From the NCBI GenBank assembly GCA_028710525.1, contig JAQTTY010000008.1:88136-152135 (forward strand): 64,000 nucleotides of DNA, in the 5' to 3' direction. This document shows, piece after piece, positions 21,429 to 31,391 of this stretch. The translations under genes and the position numbers were made by a program. Each line of letters starts with the position of its first letter. Within the stretch, counting starts at the first letter, position 1. Source of the stretch: Gallionella sp. Its GTDB lineage: Bacteria; Pseudomonadota; Gammaproteobacteria; Burkholderiales; Gallionellaceae. The notes beneath the pieces are model-generated. The model made no database searches. It saw only the letters and a list, made by a program, of their open reading frames with translations, and was not told where the DNA came from.

Positions 21429-22934
21429 ATGACCGATGCCATCCTGATAGCCAAGAACGACGAACAAGAACTCTTTCTGCTGCCCCATATGGCAAACCGC
21501 CACGGTCTGATTACCGGTGCAACGGGTACTGGCAAGACCGTCACCCTACAAACCATGGCCGAATCATTCAGCCGTATCGGCGTGCCGGTATTCATGTCGG
21601 ACATCAAGGGTGATCTGTCAGGTTTATCCAAAGCAGGCGGCAACAATGCCAAAGTCACGGCACGCGTCGAACAACTCAAACTAGAGGGCTACGAGAATCG
21701 CCCCTATCCAGTGACGTTCTGGGATGTATTCGGCGAGATGGGCCATCCACTGCGTGCCACCATCTCAGACATGGGCCCGCTGATGATAGGCCGTATGCTC
21801 AACCTCAACGAAGTGCAGCAAGGCGTGCTGGCACTGGTGTTTAAGATCGCCGACGACAATGGCTTGATGTTGCTCGACTTGAAAGACCTGCGTGCCATGG
21901 TACAGAGCGTGGGCGACAACGCCTCGGACTTCACTACCGAGTACGGCAACATCTCCACCGCCAGCGTAGGCGCGATCCAGCGCGGACTGTTGCAGATCGA
22001 GATGCAAGGCGGCGAGAAATTGTTCGGCGAACCCATGCTGAACATCGAAGACTTGATGCAGACCGACAGCAAAGGCTTGGGCATGGTCAACATCCTCGCC
22101 GCCGACAAGCTGATGACTTCACCCAAGGTCTACTCCACCATGCTGTTGTGGCTGTTGTCCGAGTTGTTCGAGAACTTGCCTGAGGCCGGTGACTTGGTCA
22201 AACCCAAGCTGGTGTTCTTCTTCGACGAGGCGCATCTGCTGTTCAACGACGCACCTGCCGCCTTGCTCGACAAGATCGAGCAAGTGGTGCGCCTGATACG
22301 CTCCAAGGGCGTGGGCGTGTACTTCATCACACAGAACCCTGCCGACGTACCGGACAAGGTGCTGGGCCAGCTCGGCAACCGCGTGCAACATGCACTACGC
22401 GCCTTCTCACCACGCGACCAGAAAGCCGTGCGTGCCGCGGCCGAGACCATGCGTGACAATCCCAAACTGAACGAAGAAGCCATCATCACCGAGTTGGGCG
22501 TGGGCGAAGCACTGGTTTCCTTCCTCGATGAAAAAGGCCGCCCCAGCATCGTCGAGCGCGCCCTTATCGTGCCGCCACAAGCACAGATCGGCCCAATCAA
22601 CGAAGACGAACGCAAAGCCGTGATACAAGGCTCGATGATCGCAGGGCATTACGAAAAGTCGGTGGACCGAGAGTCGGCTTACGAATTACTCAAAGGCCGC
22701 GCACAAGAGAAACAAGCGGAAACTGCCGCACCTGCCGCAACATCATCGGCTGGCGGCGGACTCGGTGGCATGCTTGGTGGCATCTTCGGCGGCAGCGCAA
22801 CCACACCGACCGGTCGGGCCAGCAATCGCCAGGGCGTAGGAGAAGCTTTCGCCAAGAGCGCGATGCGCTCGATAGGTTCGGCGGTGGGGCGCGAGATCAT
22901 ACGTGGCGTACTCGGCTCAATCTTTAAGAAGTAA
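21429..22934 (+). CDS. HerA/YjgR-like helicase (DUF853 family)
   Basis: [85 protein letters not shown]. Confidence 0.93.
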   Translation: MTDAILIAKNDEQELFLLPHMANRHGLITGATGTGKTVTLQTMAESFSRIGVPVFMSDIKGDLSGLSKAGGNNAKVTARVEQLKLEGYENRPYPVTFWDVFGEMGHPLRATISDMGPLMIGRMLNLNEVQQGVLALVFKIADDNGLMLLDLKDLRAMVQSVGDNASDFTTEYGNISTASVGAIQRGLLQIEMQGGEKLFGEPMLNIEDLMQTDSKGLGMVNILAADKLMTSPKVYSTMLLWLLSELFENLPEAGDLVKPKLVFFFDEAHLLFNDAPAALLDKIEQVVRLIRSKGVGVYFITQNPADVPDKVLGQLGNRVQHALRAFSPRDQKAVRAAAETMRDNPKLNEEAIITELGVGEALVSFLDEKGRPSIVERALIVPPQAQIGPINEDERKAVIQGSMIAGHYEKSVDRESAYELLKGRAQEKQAETAAPAATSSAGGGLGGMLGGIFGGSATTPTGRASNRQGVGEAFAKSAMRSIGSAVGREIIRGVLGSIFKK

Positions 22935-22984
22935 TCGCAGCAATAGCAGCAGCTTGAGCAAACCAATAACTACAGGGACTCGAC

Positions 22985-23851
22985 ATGCGCACCGATAACG
23001 AAAGAGAAAGCAGCAATATAGAAGACCGTCGCGGCGGTGGTTTTTCCGGTGGCGGAGGGGGCGGCAGGGGTTTAGGCCTAGGCACCATCGTGGTCGCACT
23101 GGTCGCCTCTTGGGTGTTGGGCGTGAATCCAATGACCGTGCTCAATATGCTCAGTGGCGGCGGCGCACCACAGACACAATCGGCACCCGCTCAGCAACCA
23201 CCCGCCAACGACAAAGATGCTCGCTTTGTTTCGGTGGTACTGGCAGATACCGAGGATGTGTGGCGCGACATCTTCCAGCAACACAACAGCCAGTACCGCG
23301 ATCCAAAACTTGTGTTATTCAGCGGCCAGACACCAACCGCTTGCGGCACCGGACAAGCCGCGATGGGGCCGTTCTACTGTCCCGGCGACGAGAAGGTCTA
23401 CATCGATCTGCGCTTCTACCAAGAACTACGCGATCGCTTCAAAGCACCCGGTGATTTCGCTCAAGCTTATGTCATCGCACACGAGGTCGGTCACCATGTG
23501 CAGAACTTACTTGGCACCAGCGGCAAAGTCGACTCGATGCGCGGCCGCATCAGCGAGGCACAACAGAACCAACTCTCAGTGAAACTGGAATTGCAGGCTG
23601 ATTGCTATGCCGGCGTCTGGGCCAACCATGCGCAAGAGATGCGCAACGTGCTCGAACCGGGTGACATCGAAGAAGCCCTCACTGCCGCAGCCGCAGTGGG
23701 CGATGACAGCATACAGATGGCCACACAAGGTACTATCGTGCCGGAAAGCTTCACCCACGGCAGCGCCGCACAGCGCAGCAAGTGGTTCAATATCGGCATC
23801 AAGAGCGGCGATATGCAGCAGTGCAACACTTTTTCGCAAAGTAGTCTGTAG
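22985..23851 (+). CDS. YpfJ-family neutral zinc metallopeptidase
   Basis: Gly-rich N-terminus, TM, AYVIAHEVGHHVQNLLG (HExxH), KLELQADCYAGVWAN. Confidence 0.92.
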   Translation: MRTDNERESSNIEDRRGGGFSGGGGGGRGLGLGTIVVALVASWVLGVNPMTVLNMLSGGGAPQTQSAPAQQPPANDKDARFVSVVLADTEDVWRDIFQQHNSQYRDPKLVLFSGQTPTACGTGQAAMGPFYCPGDEKVYIDLRFYQELRDRFKAPGDFAQAYVIAHEVGHHVQNLLGTSGKVDSMRGRISEAQQNQLSVKLELQADCYAGVWANHAQEMRNVLEPGDIEEALTAAAAVGDDSIQMATQGTIVPESFTHGSAAQRSKWFNIGIKSGDMQQCNTFSQSSL

Positions 23852-23878
23852 AACGAGTGCTTCACACAAAGGGGTGAC

Positions 23879-24490
23879 ATGAAAACCATACTGGTAGCGA
23901 ATCCCAAGGGCGGTAGCGGCAAGAGCACACTATCCACCAACATCGCAGGCTATCTCGCACAACGCGGTGACAGTGTCGCGATGCTGGACTTGGATAGACA
24001 ACAGTCTTCGGCTTTATGGCTGGGCATGCGTGGGATACAGCTGCCCTTGATCGACTTGCTGGGCAACAAAAAATCCGACGGAGACTATGACTGGCTGGTG
24101 ATCGATTCGCCCGCCGGACTGCACGGCAAGAACCTCGCCCACGCTTTGAAACTCGCCAGCAAGATCATCGTCCCCATCGCGCCATCGCTATTCGATCTAG
24201 ATGCCAGCCGCACCTTCTTGGAAGAACTGGCCCATGAGAAATCCGTACGCAAAAACCAATGTCATATCGGCATCATCGGCATGCGTATGAGCCCCCGCAC
24301 CAAAGCCGCTCAGGCACTTGAGCACTTCCTCACCAGCTTCGATCTGCCTATCCTCGCTTATCTGCGCGAGACCCAGGTGTATGTGAACGCCGCCTTCGAA
24401 GGTAAATCTTTGTTTGACCTGCCGCACAGCCTCGCCGAGCGCGAGTTGGAGCAATGGGGTTTCTTGCAGGATTGGTTGGATCAAAAGTAA
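23879..24490 (+). CDS. ParA/MinD-like P-loop ATPase
   Basis: MKTILVANPKGGSGKSTLSTNIAGYLAQRGDSVAMLDLDRQQSS deviant Walker A. Confidence 0.9.
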   Translation: MKTILVANPKGGSGKSTLSTNIAGYLAQRGDSVAMLDLDRQQSSALWLGMRGIQLPLIDLLGNKKSDGDYDWLVIDSPAGLHGKNLAHALKLASKIIVPIAPSLFDLDASRTFLEELAHEKSVRKNQCHIGIIGMRMSPRTKAAQALEHFLTSFDLPILAYLRETQVYVNAAFEGKSLFDLPHSLAERELEQWGFLQDWLDQK

Positions 24491-24756
24491 TCATCTCGCG
24501 ATAACGACTAACGCTGCTTGCTCTACCATCAGCTGGGCACTTGAATCCACGTTATCCGGCGAAGCTTGGCAAGAAGTCGCCCGCAAGCTTCGCACCAACT
24601 CGACATCTACCAACAGCAAACGAAGCACTCATTCCGCGCCTCGATTGAAAATATATCTGCTAGTCCCTACTCGCAATGGTTACATTTTGCAGTGACTGCT
24701 AGTAAGCTGACGGCCAGTCAGTTTCACCCGCAAGTCCGTTCCATTAGGAGGTCACT

Positions 24757-26589
24757 TTGCAAGCTACCGACACCAGCGATCCGTCTTATTTCCATAAGGT
24801 CGTCGATTGCCAATGGGCCTGTCCCGCCCACACTCCCGTCCCAGAATACATACGCTTGATTGGTCAAGGTCGCTACGACGACGCGTATATGATCAATTGG
24901 GTCTCCAACGTTTTTCCCGGCATCTTGGGCCGCACTTGTGACCGACCTTGCGAACCGGCTTGCCGACGCGGGCGCGTCGAAGAGAACAATCATGCCAAAC
25001 CGGAACCTGTCGCCATCTGCCGCTTGAAACGCGTTGCGGCTGATTTTAAATCTGATGTCAGCGCACGCATGCCCAGCATCGCAGCACCCAACGGCAAACG
25101 CATCGCCTGTGTGGGCGCAGGGCCAGCCTCACTCACTGTGGCGCGCGACCTTGCTCCCTTAGGTTATGAGGTAACGGTATATGACAGTTCAGCGAAGGCA
25201 GGCGGTTTCATCCGCACCCAGATACCACGCTTCCGTCTGCCCGAAGAAGTGATAGACGAGGAGACTGGTTACATCCTCGATCTTGGGGTGCAGTTCAACA
25301 GCGGCCAGCGCGTGGACTCCATGCAGGCGCTGCTGAAACAAGGCTACGACGCGGTGTTCGTAGGCTGCGGCGCACCGCGCGGGCGCGATCTGGAAGTGCC
25401 CGGTCGCAAGGAGGCAGCAGAAAATATCCATATCGGTATCGACTGGTTGGCTTCGGTGTCTTTCGGTCACGTCACAAAAGTCGGCGAGCGCGTCATCGTG
25501 TTGGGCGGCGGTAACACTGCAATGGATTGCTGCCGTTCCGCCAAACGTCTGGGCGGTAAAGAAGTGAAGGTCGTTGTGCGCAGCGGCTTTGAAGAAATGA
25601 AGGCCTCGCCCTGGGAGAAAGAAGATGCGCAACACGAGGGCATCCCCATCCTCAACTATCACGTGCCTAAAAGTTTCCAGCACAGCAACGGCAAACTCAC
25701 CGGCATGACCTTCGAGCTAGTGCGCGCCGAATACGACGCGCAGGGCAAACGCAAACTAGTCTCCACAGGTGAGCCCGATGTGCTCATCCCCTGCGACGAA
25801 GTGTTGGTCGCGGTGGGTCAGGAAAACTCGTTCACTTGGATAGAAGCAGAGTGCGGCATCACTTTCGACAAGTGGGGACTGCCAGTGTTGGGCAAAGGCA
25901 CGTTCCAATCTACCTTGCCGCAAGTGTTCTTCGGTGGCGATGCGGCTTATGGCCCTAAGAACATCATCACTGCCGTGGCACACGGCCATGAAGCTGCGGT
26001 CTCGATAGATCGCTTGCTCAATGGTGAGGATGTGGCGCAACGCCCCGCCCCCATGACCAATCTGATGTCGCAGAAGATGGGCATACACGAGTGGAGTTAT
26101 CACAACGCGGTCTCTAACGACAACCGTTTCAAAGTGCCGTGGGCTGCTGCCGAAAAAGCGCTCGCCAGCATCCGTATCGAGGTGGAGCTGGGCTTCGATG
26201 CCGCTACTGCATTCAAGGAAGCGAGTCGCTGCTTGAACTGCGATGTGCAGACCGTGTTCAATCGTGGCACGTGCATAGAGTGCGATGCCTGCGTGGACAT
26301 CTGCCCGATGGACTGCATCACCTTCACGCCCAACGGCGACGAAGCCGAGTTGCGCGCGCGACTCAAGGCGCCCGCCGAAAACACCACGCAAGATCTTTAT
26401 ATATCCGCCGAACTTAAGACCGGCCGCATCATGGCCAAGGACGAGGACGTCTGTCTGCACTGCGGCTTCTGTGCCGAGCGCTGCCCGACCGGTGCATGGG
26501 ACATGCAGAAATTCCTACTCAACACCACACAAGCGGGGCCACGCAGTCGCGATATCGCCGCCCCCGTCATCACACCGGAGGCAGCATGA
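24757..26589 (+). CDS. GltD-like FAD/NAD(P) oxidoreductase fused to C-terminal 2[4Fe-4S] ferredoxin domain
   Basis: CQWACPAHTPVPEYIRLI, CDRPCEPACRRG, GAGPASLTVARDLAPLGYEVTVYD, GGGNTAMDCCRSA, CIECDACVDICPMDCITF, CLHCGFCAERCPTGAWD. TTG start. Confidence 0.88.
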   Translation: MQATDTSDPSYFHKVVDCQWACPAHTPVPEYIRLIGQGRYDDAYMINWVSNVFPGILGRTCDRPCEPACRRGRVEENNHAKPEPVAICRLKRVAADFKSDVSARMPSIAAPNGKRIACVGAGPASLTVARDLAPLGYEVTVYDSSAKAGGFIRTQIPRFRLPEEVIDEETGYILDLGVQFNSGQRVDSMQALLKQGYDAVFVGCGAPRGRDLEVPGRKEAAENIHIGIDWLASVSFGHVTKVGERVIVLGGGNTAMDCCRSAKRLGGKEVKVVVRSGFEEMKASPWEKEDAQHEGIPILNYHVPKSFQHSNGKLTGMTFELVRAEYDAQGKRKLVSTGEPDVLIPCDEVLVAVGQENSFTWIEAECGITFDKWGLPVLGKGTFQSTLPQVFFGGDAAYGPKNIITAVAHGHEAAVSIDRLLNGEDVAQRPAPMTNLMSQKMGIHEWSYHNAVSNDNRFKVPWAAAEKALASIRIEVELGFDAATAFKEASRCLNCDVQTVFNRGTCIECDACVDICPMDCITFTPNGDEAELRARLKAPAENTTQDLYISAELKTGRIMAKDEDVCLHCGFCAERCPTGAWDMQKFLLNTTQAGPRSRDIAAPVITPEAA

Positions 26590-28427
26590 AGCCTAAAGAA
26601 GCCGTCCCTATCACGGCTATAAATGATTTCGTCATTAAGTTTGCCAACGTCAACGGCTCAGGTTCGGCTTCGGCCAACGAGTTGTTCGCCAAGGCCGTGA
26701 TGCGCATGGGCGTGCCCGTCAGCCCGCGCAACATCTTCCCCAGCAACATCCAAGGCATGCCCACTTGGTACGAAGCACGTATCTGCGAAAAGGGCTATCA
26801 CGGCCGGCGCGGCGGTGTGGACATGATGGTAGCGATGAATCCTCAAACATGGGACAGCGACCTCGCCGAGATCGAGCCGGGCGGCTATCTGCTTTACGAC
26901 AGCACTCGCCCGATGTCGCCGGAAAAATTCCGCGCCGATGTGCAAACCTTGGCCGTGCCGCTGACTGAGCTGGCCAATGCAGCTTACAGCGATCCGCGCC
27001 AGCGCCAACTATTCAAAAACATCATCTATGTGGGCGCGTTGTCCGTGCTGCTGGATGTGGATGTCGAGGTGTTCGATACTTTATTCGCGGAACAATATCA
27101 GGGGCGCGGCAAAGAACGGCTGCTTGAATCGAATCGTCAGGCGTTGCAACTGGGGCGCGACTATGTGAGCCAACATCTGCAAGCGCCTTTGCCGATACGC
27201 GTGCGCCGCTCAGACAATGTCGGCGACCAGATTTTCACCGACGGCAACAGTGCAGCCGCGCTGGGCTTAGTTTACGGTGGAGCGACCGTGGCGGCTTGGT
27301 ATCCCATCACGCCCTCCTCCTCTATTCCTGAAGCGTTCCAAAAATATTGCGCCAAGTATCGCGTTGATGCCAACACCGGACGTTGCAACTACGCCATCGT
27401 GCAAGCCGAAGACGAACTCGCTTCGATAGGCATGGTGGTGGGTGCGGGTTGGAACGGTGCGCGCTCTTTCACTGCCACCTCCGGGCCAGGCATCTCGCTG
27501 ATGACGGAGTTCATCGGGCTGGCGTACTTCGCCGAGATTCCCGTCACCATCATCAATGTGCAACGCGGCGGGCCATCTACCGGCATGCCTACTCGCACTC
27601 AGCAATCTGATTTACTGGCCTGCGCCTATGCCTCGCACGGCGACACCAAACACGTGATGCTGTTCCCGCAAGACCCGCACGAATGCTTCGAACATGCGGC
27701 GGCGGCACTGGATTTGGCTGATCGATTGCAGACACCCATCTTCGTGATGTCTGACTTAGACATCGGTATGAACCAACGCCTATGCAAACCTTTCGTGTGG
27801 GACGATGCGCGAAAGTACGACACCGGCAAGGTGATGACTGCCGAGGAGTTGGAAGCTGGCAAGGACTTTGGTCGTTACAAGGACGTGGACGATGACGGCA
27901 TCCCTTGGCGCACCCTGCCTGGCTCACATCCCAGCAAGGGCGCGTACTTCACGCGCGGCACTACCAAAGATTCTTACGCGCGCTACTCCGAACGCGGCCC
28001 CGACTACATCTACAACATGGAGCGGCTGGTGAAGAAATTCCAAACCGCTGCCACGCTGGTGCCGCCGCCCAAAATACGCAACGCCGCACTCGCAACACGT
28101 TTAGGTGTGATCTATTTTGGCTCCACTACACCGGCGATGCGCGAGGCCTTAGACGTACTGGAAGCGGAAGGCATCTATCTTGATGGTATGCGTCTGCAAG
28201 CCTATCCCTTCCCGCAGAGCGTGCGCGATTTCATCGCCGCGCATGACCGCGTCTTTGTCGTCGAGCAGAACCGCGACGCGCAAATGCGCACCCTGCTCAT
28301 CGATGAACTAGAAGTAGATTCTTCGCGCTTGGTGAAAGTGCTGCATTACGACGGCACGCCCATCACTGCGCGCTTCATCGCTGCCGCGATCCGCGCCAGC
28401 CTGCCTGTCTTGAGGGAGACCGTATGA
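26586..28427 (+). CDS. 2-oxoacid:ferredoxin oxidoreductase, alpha subunit with fused gamma domain
   Basis: N-terminal gamma-like domain (NVNGSGSASANELFAKAVMRMGVPVSPRNIFPSNIQGMPTWYEARI), then DGNSAAALGLVYGGATVAAWYPITPSSSIPEAF and GPGISLMTEFIGLAYFAEIPVTIINVQRGGPSTGMPTRTQQSDL. ATG overlaps the upstream stop. Confidence 0.92.
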   Translation: MKPKEAVPITAINDFVIKFANVNGSGSASANELFAKAVMRMGVPVSPRNIFPSNIQGMPTWYEARICEKGYHGRRGGVDMMVAMNPQTWDSDLAEIEPGGYLLYDSTRPMSPEKFRADVQTLAVPLTELANAAYSDPRQRQLFKNIIYVGALSVLLDVDVEVFDTLFAEQYQGRGKERLLESNRQALQLGRDYVSQHLQAPLPIRVRRSDNVGDQIFTDGNSAAALGLVYGGATVAAWYPITPSSSIPEAFQKYCAKYRVDANTGRCNYAIVQAEDELASIGMVVGAGWNGARSFTATSGPGISLMTEFIGLAYFAEIPVTIINVQRGGPSTGMPTRTQQSDLLACAYASHGDTKHVMLFPQDPHECFEHAAAALDLADRLQTPIFVMSDLDIGMNQRLCKPFVWDDARKYDTGKVMTAEELEAGKDFGRYKDVDDDGIPWRTLPGSHPSKGAYFTRGTTKDSYARYSERGPDYIYNMERLVKKFQTAATLVPPPKIRNAALATRLGVIYFGSTTPAMREALDVLEAEGIYLDGMRLQAYPFPQSVRDFIAAHDRVFVVEQNRDAQMRTLLIDELEVDSSRLVKVLHYDGTPITARFIAAAIRASLPVLRETV

Positions 28428-29479
28428 CCTATCTCGCCAAACCCAAGCTGCACCATCCCACCCTGCAGACCAACAAGGTGGGCTATACCCGCCGCGACTA
28501 CGAAGGCCCGGTGTCCACGCTTTGCGCAGGCTGCGGGCACGATTCCATTTCCGCCGCCATCATCCAAGCGTGCTGGGAATTGGACATCGAACCGCATCGT
28601 GTGGCCAAGCTCTCTGGCATCGGTTGTAGCTCCAAGACACCAACCTATTTCCTCGGCGCCTCGCACGGTTTCAACACCGTGCATGGACGCATGCCCTCGG
28701 TGCTGACCGGCGCGAATCTGGCGAATCGTGACTTACTCTATCTAGGTGTATCGGGCGACGGCGACTCCGCTTCGATAGGCTTGGGGCAGTTCGCCAACGC
28801 CATGCGGCGCGGCGTGAACATGGCTTACATCGTGGAGAACAATGGCGTGTACGGACTGACCAAAGGACAGTTCTCCGCCACGGCCGACCGTGGCTCTAAA
28901 AGCAAAAAAGGCATCATCAACACCGACAATCCTATCGACCTAGTGGGCATCGCACTACAGCTCGGTGCAACTTATGTGGCACGCAGTTTCTCCGGCGATA
29001 AAGCGCAACTGGTACCGCTGATCAAAGGCGCACTAGCGCACGGCGGCGCAGCTTTCATCGATGTCATCAGTCCTTGTGTCACCTTCAACAATCACAGCGG
29101 CAGCACCAAGAGCTATGAGCATATCCGCCAGAATAACGAGGCCGTGAGCGTGATCGATTTTTACACGCCAGGGCACGAAATCACTGCCGAATATTCGCCC
29201 GGCACCGTCATCGATGTGGAGCAGCATGACGGCTCGACGCTGCGTCTGCGCAAGCTGCACGAAGACTACGACCCCACCGACCGCTACGCTGCGATGAGCT
29301 ATATGAATGCCCATGCAGCACGTGGAGAGGTGGTGACCGGCCTACTCTATGTCGATGCCTTACCCACCGATCTGCATACTTCGCTTAACACCAGCGGACA
29401 TCCACTCAACAGCTTAGGCGTAGAACAACTTTGCCCCGGCGCACAAGCACTGGACAAGATCAACGCCGCACTGCGCTAG
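28424..29479 (+). CDS. 2-oxoacid:ferredoxin oxidoreductase, beta subunit (TPP-binding)
   Basis: STLCAGCGHDSISAAIIQACWELDIEPHRVAKLSGIGCSSKTPTYFLG, GVSGDGDSASIGLGQFANAMRRGVNMAYIVENNGVYGLTKGQFSAT. Confidence 0.93.
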   Translation: MTYLAKPKLHHPTLQTNKVGYTRRDYEGPVSTLCAGCGHDSISAAIIQACWELDIEPHRVAKLSGIGCSSKTPTYFLGASHGFNTVHGRMPSVLTGANLANRDLLYLGVSGDGDSASIGLGQFANAMRRGVNMAYIVENNGVYGLTKGQFSATADRGSKSKKGIINTDNPIDLVGIALQLGATYVARSFSGDKAQLVPLIKGALAHGGAAFIDVISPCVTFNNHSGSTKSYEHIRQNNEAVSVIDFYTPGHEITAEYSPGTVIDVEQHDGSTLRLRKLHEDYDPTDRYAAMSYMNAHAARGEVVTGLLYVDALPTDLHTSLNTSGHPLNSLGVEQLCPGAQALDKINAALR

Positions 29480-29502
29480 CCCATAATTTAGGAGAGAGCA
29501 TC

Positions 29503-29940
29503 ATGAACGAACGCACCGTCTACCAATCGATATCCAAACGTCACGTGCTCAGCGTGACGTCCTCCTCTACCGTCTATCACGCCGCCTGTGTGATGTCCGG
29601 CGCTAACTGCGGCAGCGTACTGATTATCGATGGCAACACCTTGTTGGGCATCGTTACCGAGCGTGATCTGATGGTTCGTGTGCTAGCCAAAGCTGTCGAC
29701 CCAGCCACGACCACCGTGGCCGACATCATGACGCGCAACCCAGATTGCGTGACGCCTGAAACCAAAGTGGCCGATGCGGTGCTGATGATGATAGAGCGCG
29801 GCTACCGACATCTGCCCATCGTCGGTCATGGCAATAAGATTATGGGCGTGTTCTCCTCGCGTGACGCGATGCCGCAAGAGATGCAGGCCGCAGAGAGTTT
29901 GGCCAAGTTCAACGACAATCTGAATGATGCTCTAGGTTAA
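29503..29940 (+). CDS. CBS-domain pair protein
   Basis: MNERTVYQSISKRHVLSVTSSSTVYHAACVM...GIVTERDLMVRVLAK...IMTRNPDCVTPETKVADAVLMMIERGYRHLPIV. Confidence 0.9.
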   Translation: MNERTVYQSISKRHVLSVTSSSTVYHAACVMSGANCGSVLIIDGNTLLGIVTERDLMVRVLAKAVDPATTTVADIMTRNPDCVTPETKVADAVLMMIERGYRHLPIVGHGNKIMGVFSSRDAMPQEMQAAESLAKFNDNLNDALG

Positions 29941-29961
29941 GGTCTAGCCATGCGGCACGTG

Positions 29962-30687
29962 CTACCCGCGTGCCGCAGTCTCGAAACGCATGATGCGGTA
30001 GAAGCCCGAAAATCTATGCTCTTCCACGAACGCCTCCTGCATATACTTACCCTGCGCAGCAAAAGCTGAACTCAAATAAGCCTGTACATCCTCCTGCCAG
30101 AAGCCTGGCAGAAACGGCTCCAGATGTCCTAGCACCCAACGGAATGGAACAAAGCGATACAACAGATGATGACGCGGAGTGGACGCATACTCAGTGATGA
30201 GTAGCGAGCCACCGGGGCGCAACACTCGCGCGATCTCAGCATAAGTACGATGCCTCGCTTCGGCGGGCATCTCATGGAACAAGAAGAACACGATGACCTG
30301 ATCGAAGCTATCGTCCGCATAGCCGAGACACTCGGCGTTCATACGCGTCAGTTGGCAGCGGTCGCCATAACTCTGCGTCTTGCTGCGTGCCAAACGTAAC
30401 TGGCCATTGGCGATGTCGCACAGATGCACTTCGCACGGCGTGCTGGATAACAAGGAAGGCGTGAGCTTGCCGTATACGCAGGTAAGTTGCAGGATGCGCG
30501 CACCGCTGCGGGTCTCTACGCGTGACAAGGTGTTACGCAGTAAACCGTCGTATTGGCCGAATAGAATAGCGTTGATGATGGGTTGATGGTCGAAGAACCA
30601 GATACCCCAGTCCCACAGATAAGCCCACCAGTAATACCGTGCCAGATAGTCGGGCACACCGTCGAGAAACTTTTTATAGAGTGACAT
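29962..30687 (-). CDS. rquA: RquA-like class I methyltransferase-fold protein (candidate rhodoquinone biosynthesis enzyme)
   Basis: VPDYLARYYWWAYLWDWGIWFFDHQPIINAILFGQYDGLLR...RILQLTCVYGKLTPSLL; motif I reads CVYGKLT rather than the usual GxGxG, as remembered for RquA proteins. Confidence 0.65.
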   Translation of the reverse strand: MSLYKKFLDGVPDYLARYYWWAYLWDWGIWFFDHQPIINAILFGQYDGLLRNTLSRVETRSGARILQLTCVYGKLTPSLLSSTPCEVHLCDIANGQLRLARSKTQSYGDRCQLTRMNAECLGYADDSFDQVIVFFLFHEMPAEARHRTYAEIARVLRPGGSLLITEYASTPRHHLLYRFVPFRWVLGHLEPFLPGFWQEDVQAYLSSAFAAQGKYMQEAFVEEHRFSGFYRIMRFETAARG

Positions 30688-30940
30688 TGCGTCTGCGTTT
30701 GCTAACGAACTAAGTTGTTATATTTCATTGGCTACATTGTGTTCCTGATTGGATAGACCACAAACCATCTCCCACTAAATCGCTTAAGTAAATGAGACTA
30801 TGCAAAACGGTGTGCACATTTAAACGACCGCTATGCGGCGATGAGAAATGATGGGTAGACTTCACCAATAGACCAGCAAGTGACTTATTGAGCATCGCCA
30901 AATGCGACTGCTGTTCGGCCATTGCTGCCGTTGGCATCAG

Positions 30941-30981
30941 AAAAACCAACGGCCGCTTTGAAAACTATAAGCGGCCGTTGA
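30941..30981 (-). terminator. Rho-independent terminator downstream of exbD
   Basis: Stem AACGGCCGCTT / AAGCGGCCGTT with U-rich tail on the minus strand. Confidence 0.8.
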
Positions 30982-30989
30982 TTGCCTAT

Positions 30990-31391
30990 CTATTTTGCTA
31001 GTGTGATGAAAGAGAGCCTCTCCACACCTGCATGCTGAGCCAGTGCCATCAACTCGGCTATACGCCCATAATTGACCGCACTATCCGCCTCGATCTGCAA
31101 TTGGAACTGAGGATCCAGCGAGTATTGACGCAACTGTTCTGCCAAGCTCTGGTCACTGACATGCATATTATCCAACGCGACGTTACCTTGTGCGTCCACT
31201 TGCAGGCTAAACTTTTTCACCGCTTCTTGCTGCTGCACTGCATCCGTTTTAGGTAGCTTTATCTTGAGTGCCTGAGGTGTCAACAACGGTGCGGTGATAA
31301 TGAAGACCACCAGTAACACCAGCATCACGTCCACCAGAGGTGTGACGTTAATCTCGCTCATCATTTCGCCATCAGAACTATTGCCCGCCAT
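30990..31391 (-). CDS. exbD: ExbD/TolR-family biopolymer transport protein
   Basis: MMSEINVTPLVDVMLVLLVVFIITAPLLTPQALKIKLPKT; start chosen at MAGNSSDGEMM. Confidence 0.93.
   Translation of the reverse strand: MAGNSSDGEMMSEINVTPLVDVMLVLLVVFIITAPLLTPQALKIKLPKTDAVQQQEAVKKFSLQVDAQGNVALDNMHVSDQSLAEQLRQYSLDPQFQLQIEADSAVNYGRIAELMALAQHAGVERLSFITLAK

Noticed and set aside
25189-26460. Minus-strand ORFs of 164 and 234 aa
   Set aside because: Antisense to the GltD-like flavoprotein, whose motifs are unmistakable on the plus strand.
30725-30949. 74-aa minus-strand ORF (MVFLMPTAAMAEQQSHLAML...)
   Set aside because: Looks faintly like a signal peptide, but its start lies in the exbD terminator hairpin and no domain is recognisable; could be a gene remnant but not supportable.
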